Assembly: GCA_003486645.1 (NCBI GenBank)
Contig: DNGI01000093.1
Coordinates: 1 to 8,891 of the forward strand
Length of the DNA stretch: 8,891 nucleotides
Direction of reading: 5' to 3'
Source: Cyanobacteria bacterium UBA11370
GTDB taxonomy: Bacteria > Cyanobacteriota > Cyanobacteriia > Cyanobacteriales > Coleofasciculaceae
The notes under the pieces are model-generated. The model did not search any database. It worked only from the letters and a program-made list of their open reading frames with translations, and had not been told where the DNA came from. A program made the translations under genes and the position numbers. Of this stretch, positions 6,182 to 8,891 are shown piece after piece (the stretch's first letter is position 1; each line of letters begins with the position of its first letter).

Positions 6182-6804
6182 GCTACCTCCCCATCAAACA
6201 AGCTAGTCCAAAATCGTTGCATTCCGGACGTACCCGTACAGAACAACAACTGACTCAACAGCGAGAGTGCCAGTTCATTCAACTTTTCGTCCGTGTTGTA
6301 AACAGAAACTTTCGCACGTCGCGGATTCATCCGACTGCGGAAATGAGCGCGGAACCGTTCCAGATACTCCGATAAGCGAAAATGCTGTTCTAGCGGCATT
6401 TGCTTCTCGTTGAGTTGTTGATAAGCAAGAAGTAACTGTCGGATCAAAACCGTCATTCTTCGGGCTAAATAACTAGCAATAACAACTAATGCTTTACCTT
6501 CCTCTAGGGTTAAACCCCGGCGCGTATGCGATCGCCGTAAGGGATTGGTGCAGCGCAAACGCCAAAGGACAACCCGATTTTTGATAATATCCTGGAGTTC
6601 CAGTTCCTTAGACATCCGCAACATGGCTTCAGAACCTCCCAGTTCTAGGGCTTCAATGGCGAGTAGAATCAGGTCAATCTGCTGCCGACTACGTGAGGGA
6701 CACCCCCGCTCTGGAATAGCTAGATCGGGTAGACTCTCCAATATCATGGGCTTGGACTGGGCAGCAGGACTGTTTGTCGGCATTACGCTCACAGAAAGAT
6801 TCAT
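6178..6804 (-). CDS. DUF3038 domain protein
   Basis: The protein has 208 residues and matches the cyanobacterial DUF3038 family (PF11237) as I know it. It is soluble, mostly helical and rich in Arg and Leu. Typical blocks are SRQQIDLILLAIEALELGGSE (39-59), RVVLWRLRCTNPLRRS (77-92), LTLEEGKALVVIASYLARRM (98-117), LSEYLERFRAHFRSRMNPRR (144-163) and LNELALSLLSQLLFCTGTSG (175-194). There is no signal peptide and no catalytic motif that I recognise. The family usually sits next to DUF4335, as here, where the TGA stop overlaps the DUF4335 ATG by 4 nt. A physical partnership is plausible, with the soluble DUF3038 docking on the cytoplasmic half of the membrane-anchored DUF4335 protein, but this is inference. 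The start at 6804 has no clear Shine-Dalgarno site; Met8 (6783) is an alternative. Transcription starts in the divergent spacer shared with apt. Confidence 0.85.
   Translation of the reverse strand: MNLSVSVMPTNSPAAQSKPMILESLPDLAIPERGCPSRSRQQIDLILLAIEALELGGSEAMLRMSKELELQDIIKNRVVLWRLRCTNPLRRSHTRRGLTLEEGKALVVIASYLARRMTVLIRQLLLAYQQLNEKQMPLEQHFRLSEYLERFRAHFRSRMNPRRAKVSVYNTDEKLNELALSLLSQLLFCTGTSGMQRFWTSLFDGEVA
6185..6190 (-). promoter_or_regulatory. Shine-Dalgarno site of the DUF4335 gene
   Basis: GGAGGT on the minus strand, inside the last codons of the DUF3038 gene, ends 3 nt before the ATG at 6181. Together with the ATGA overlap it points to coupled translation. Confidence 0.7.
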
Positions 6805-7188
6805 TCTAACTAGCGATTGTGGGTGAACTGGTTTTGATTAAAGCGATTTCAAACAGGGTACAAGCCTGTAGAATAGCTGACTCCTTAATATTGGCATTTG
6901 TGCCGCTTTCCTAAATCCTGAGAACGTTTGAGTAAGAAGTCTGGACTGGTTTTGACCTAGCCAGAGGATGGGGTCAAGGGGAATGGTTGGTATCGTTCAG
7001 GATCTTAGGAACTGTTATTAACTCAACTCTGGATATTACTCGAATTCCTGACTCGTTTTACTCTCCTAGACTCTTCCTAGTGTACGATTTTGCTGGTAGC
7101 CCATGGCAAGTCACCCTGAAGGATTCCAGGCGTGCGATCGTGCCACAGATGCCTATTTACCGTACTCTAAACGTGAGTTTACCTGCTA
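6805..7188. other. Divergent 384-nt spacer between the DUF3038 gene and apt
   Basis: No convincing gene lies here. An open frame at 6987-7214 runs into apt and does not look like a protein. The spacer must hold promoters for both directions. I find no pair of -35 and -10 boxes I would defend; the best minus-strand candidate, TTTAAT (6842-6837) with TTGTAC (6863-6858), has a spacing of only 15 nt. The 11-mer ACTGGTTTTGA occurs twice, at 6827-6837 and 6945-6955, in direct orientation. No tRNA-like or riboswitch-like fold was recognised. Confidence 0.6.
6827..6955. repeat. Pair of 11-nt direct repeats (ACTGGTTTTGA)
   Basis: The copies lie at 6827-6837 and 6945-6955, 118 nt apart centre to centre, in a promoter-bearing spacer. 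By a rough estimate, an exact 11-mer repeat has about a 2% chance of occurring in a spacer this long. They may be binding sites for a regulator; this is a weak inference. Confidence 0.4.
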
Positions 7189-7707
7189 ATGGATTTAAAG
7201 TCTCTGATTCGTGATATCCCTGACTTTCCCAAACCCGGAATTATGTTTCGGGATATTACCCCTCTGCTGCGCCATCCCGAAGGACTTCGCCACACTATCG
7301 ATACCCTTGCCCAAACTTGCAAAAATCGGGGACTTGAGGCTGATTATGTAGTCGGAATGGAGTCTCGTGGCTTCATGTTTGGCCCTCCCTTAGCTTACCA
7401 ACTGGGAGCAGGGTTTATCCCTGTCCGCAAACCGGGTAAACTTCCTGCCGCTGTACATAGCATTGAGTATGAACTGGAGTACGGTATAGATCGGTTGGAA
7501 GTTCATCAAGATGCCTTTGATTGCGGCTGTCGAATTTTAATTGTGGATGATTTAATTGCTACAGGTGGAACGGCTAGTGCCACAGCTAAACTAGTACAAC
7601 AGATAGGCTGCGAATTGGTGGGTTTTGCTTTTATTATCGAGCTAAGGGATTTAGGGGGTCGTCAGAAATTGCCTGATGTTCCGGTTGTGACGTTGGTTGA
7701 GTATTAG
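7189..7707 (+). CDS. apt: Adenine phosphoribosyltransferase
   Basis: The enzyme converts adenine and PRPP to AMP and pyrophosphate, a one-step purine salvage reaction in the cytoplasm. At 172 residues it is the usual length for bacterial Apt. Family features are the N-terminal [20 protein letters not shown] (7-26), which in this family contacts adenine, the flexible-loop region [11 protein letters not shown]...VRKPGKLP (55-86), and the PRPP-binding motif [16 protein letters not shown] (116-131) with its paired Asp residues and TGGT. The C-terminus carries the usual [11 protein letters not shown] segment (148-158). The ATG start fits the family, but only a weak GTGAG lies upstream. The gene is divergent from DUF3038 and is followed by a 67-nt heptamer spacer and the permease gene on the same strand. 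No purine-related neighbour is present, so it looks like an isolated housekeeping gene. Confidence 0.96.
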   Translation: MDLKSLIRDIPDFPKPGIMFRDITPLLRHPEGLRHTIDTLAQTCKNRGLEADYVVGMESRGFMFGPPLAYQLGAGFIPVRKPGKLPAAVHSIEYELEYGIDRLEVHQDAFDCGCRILIVDDLIATGGTASATAKLVQQIGCELVGFAFIIELRDLGGRQKLPDVPVVTLVEY

Positions 7708-7734
7708 TTATTGGTTGTTAGTTATTGGTTGTTA
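7707..7734. repeat. GTTATTG/GTTGTTA heptamer array (4 units)
   Basis: GTTATTG, GTTGTTA, GTTATTG and GTTGTTA form two exact 14-nt repeats. The first G is the last base of the apt stop codon. A 6-nt gap separates this arm from the opposite-polarity units that begin at 7741. Confidence 0.85.
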
Positions 7735-7740
7735 GCTCTC

Positions 7741-7775
7741 CCACAAACAACAAAAAACAAACAACAAACGACAAA
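7741..7775. repeat. CAACAAA-type heptamer array reaching the permease start codon
   Basis: CCACAAA, CAACAAA, AAACAAA, CAACAAA and CGACAAA are in uninterrupted 7-nt phase, and the last A is the A of the permease ATG. Together with 7707-7734 it forms a spacer with inverted polarity. GTTGTT (7728-7733) can pair with AACAAC (7746-7751), but longer pairing is imperfect. Confidence 0.8.
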
Positions 7776-8839
7776 TGACTTCTTCGAGTAGAGATTCTTC
7801 AATTAAGGATGGGTTAGATACGGCTATTGATTGGCTGAAATGGCTGGTCACGACTGAGACATTTCTCTATGTAGTGAAGCGACTTTTACAGGGACTGTTG
7901 ACCTTGCTATTAGCCTCTGCTCTTAGTTTTTTGATTATTCAATTTGCACCAGGGGATTATCTAGATACCCTCAAGCAAAATCCGAAAATTTCGCCTGAAC
8001 GGATTGAAGAATTACGGCAACAATTTGGTTTAGATAAGCCAGCTCTTTTACAATATTGGCTATGGCTGAAGCAGGTTGTAACCAAGGGAGACTTTGGGAC
8101 AAGTTTTGTCTATTTTCGACCCGTATCTTCTTTGTTGTGGGAACGAATAAAAGCAACCTTGTTACTGGCGATCGCATCCACAATTGTGACCTGGGCGATC
8201 GCAATTCCTCTGGGTATTATTGGTGCTGTGAATCAGAATCGCTGGTTGGATCAGTTTCTACGGGTCATTAGTTATGCTGGACAGGCACTTCCTAGCCTGA
8301 TTATGTCCTTACTTTTGTTAAGTTTTGCTCAGTACACGTCTCCCCTATTTCCTGTGGGTAATATGACCAGCATCAATTTTACAGATTTGTCCCTTTTGGG
8401 TCAACTTTTAGATATTGGTTGGCACATGATTTTACCGACAATTGCACTCTCCTTTAGTGGCTTTGCTGGGCTACAGCGAATTACTAGAGGAGAAATGTTG
8501 GATGTTTTACGTCAAGATTACATCCAAACGGCTCGCGCTAAAGGACTTCCTGATGACCGAGTAATCTACGTCCATGCTTTGCGTAATGCGATAAATCCAT
8601 TAATCACACTCCTAGGATTTGAGTTTGCTGGCTTATTAAGTGGCGCTTTTATTGCCGAAAACTTTTTCAATTGGCCAGGTCTAGGACGTTTAATTTTGCA
8701 GGCAGTGACAGCCCAAGATATCTATCTGGTCATGGCAAGTTTGATGATGGGGGCAATGATGTTAATTTTGGGAAATTTATTAGCAGATTTGTTGCTCAAA
8801 GCGGTCGATCCTCGGATTCGTTTAAAGGATCTTAAATAA
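7775..8839 (+). CDS. ABC transporter permease, DppB/OppB type
   Basis: Inner-membrane subunit of a binding-protein-dependent ABC importer of the dipeptide/oligopeptide/nickel group (BPD_transp_1). Its 354 residues contain six predicted membrane segments, at about 35-56, 126-150, 162-183, 217-236, 275-295 and 320-341. Family marks are IIQFAPGD (54-61), IEELRQQFGLDKPALLQYW (77-95), GDFGTSFVYFRPV (105-117), the EAA loop that contacts the ATPase (YIQTARAKGLPDDRVIYVHA, 249-268, then LRNAINPL) and FFNWPGLGRL (297-306). The residues before the first segment (1-33) are longer than usual; a GTG at 7874 (VKRLLQG) is a possible alternative start. No Shine-Dalgarno site precedes the ATG, which directly follows a heptamer array. 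No ATPase, binding protein or DppC partner lies in the window, so the substrate cannot be given. Confidence 0.92.
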   Translation: MTSSSRDSSIKDGLDTAIDWLKWLVTTETFLYVVKRLLQGLLTLLLASALSFLIIQFAPGDYLDTLKQNPKISPERIEELRQQFGLDKPALLQYWLWLKQVVTKGDFGTSFVYFRPVSSLLWERIKATLLLAIASTIVTWAIAIPLGIIGAVNQNRWLDQFLRVISYAGQALPSLIMSLLLLSFAQYTSPLFPVGNMTSINFTDLSLLGQLLDIGWHMILPTIALSFSGFAGLQRITRGEMLDVLRQDYIQTARAKGLPDDRVIYVHALRNAINPLITLLGFEFAGLLSGAFIAENFFNWPGLGRLILQAVTAQDIYLVMASLMMGAMMLILGNLLADLLLKAVDPRIRLKDLK

Positions 8840-8854
8840 GCTTTTGGTTTTAGG

Positions 8855-8891
8855 GAGTGGGGAGTGGGGAGTGGGGAGATGGGGGGATGGG
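8855..8891. repeat. GAGTGGG heptamer array (STRR-like), cut by the window edge
   Basis: GAGTGGG occurs three times in exact phase (8855-8875), followed by degenerate GAGATGG and GGGGATGGG. It starts 15 nt after the permease stop. The unit is unrelated to CAACNAA but has the same 7-nt period, and it resembles the G-rich heptamer repeats common in cyanobacterial spacers. Confidence 0.8.

Noticed and set aside
6545..6826. 93-codon plus-strand frame opposite the DUF3038 gene
   Set aside because: It is antisense to a recognised family member and has no independent support.
6987..7214. 75-codon plus-strand frame in the spacer before apt
   Set aside because: It overlaps the conserved start of apt in another frame, has no ribosome binding site and no recognisable protein features.
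1..8891. Mobile element, tRNA, rRNA, riboswitch, toxin-antitoxin or defence cassette
   Set aside because: I found no transposase or integrase motifs, terminal inverted repeats with target duplications, cloverleaf folds or known defence domains.

Overview
The window looks like a cyanobacterial chromosome segment, probably from a filamentous species. The HIP1 octamer GCGATCGC occurs 10 times in 8.9 kb, where about 0.14 would be expected by chance. Several proteins match families I know as cyanobacterial (DUF3038, DUF4335). The spacers carry 7-nt tandem repeats like the STRR elements of cyanobacteria. I see no phage, transposase, CRISPR, rRNA or tRNA, and no recognisable defence or biosynthetic cluster.

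Layout. Positions 1-33 are a CAACNAA heptamer array, followed by an AI-2E-family membrane permease (54-1274, +). A spacer with two back-to-back 17-nt hairpins (1317-1350) separates it from an unrecognised 181-residue protein (1408-1953, -). That gene overlaps by ATGA with a possible 36-codon ORF upstream (1950-2060, -). On the other strand lies a DUF39/HcyBio protein (2182-3381, +), a family linked to homocysteine formation from aspartate semialdehyde and sulfide. Its stop codon faces the stop of a 327-residue protein with a basic Gly/Lys/Arg-rich tail (3539-4522, -), and heptamer arrays of opposite polarity lie between them. Next come DUF4335 (4757-6181, -) and DUF3038 (6178-6804, -), which overlap by ATGA and form a clear translational pair. 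A 384-nt divergent spacer leads to adenine phosphoribosyltransferase (apt, 7189-7707, +). A 67-nt spacer built almost wholly of inverted heptamers then leads to a DppB/OppB-type ABC permease (7775-8839, +). The window ends in a second heptamer family (GAGTGGG).

How the genes work together. Only DUF3038-DUF4335 (ATGA overlap, strong Shine-Dalgarno) is clearly a co-translated unit, and the 327-residue gene may be read through from it. Apt (purine salvage), the HcyBio protein (sulfur amino acid metabolism) and the two transporters look like unrelated housekeeping genes placed side by side, as is common in cyanobacteria.

The least explained items are the DUF3038/DUF4335 pair with its duplicated C-terminal module, the small ORF upstream of the 181-residue gene, and the heptamer arrays that run from stop codon to stop or start codon. 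I did not find a convincing new multi-gene system. These are leads, not discoveries.
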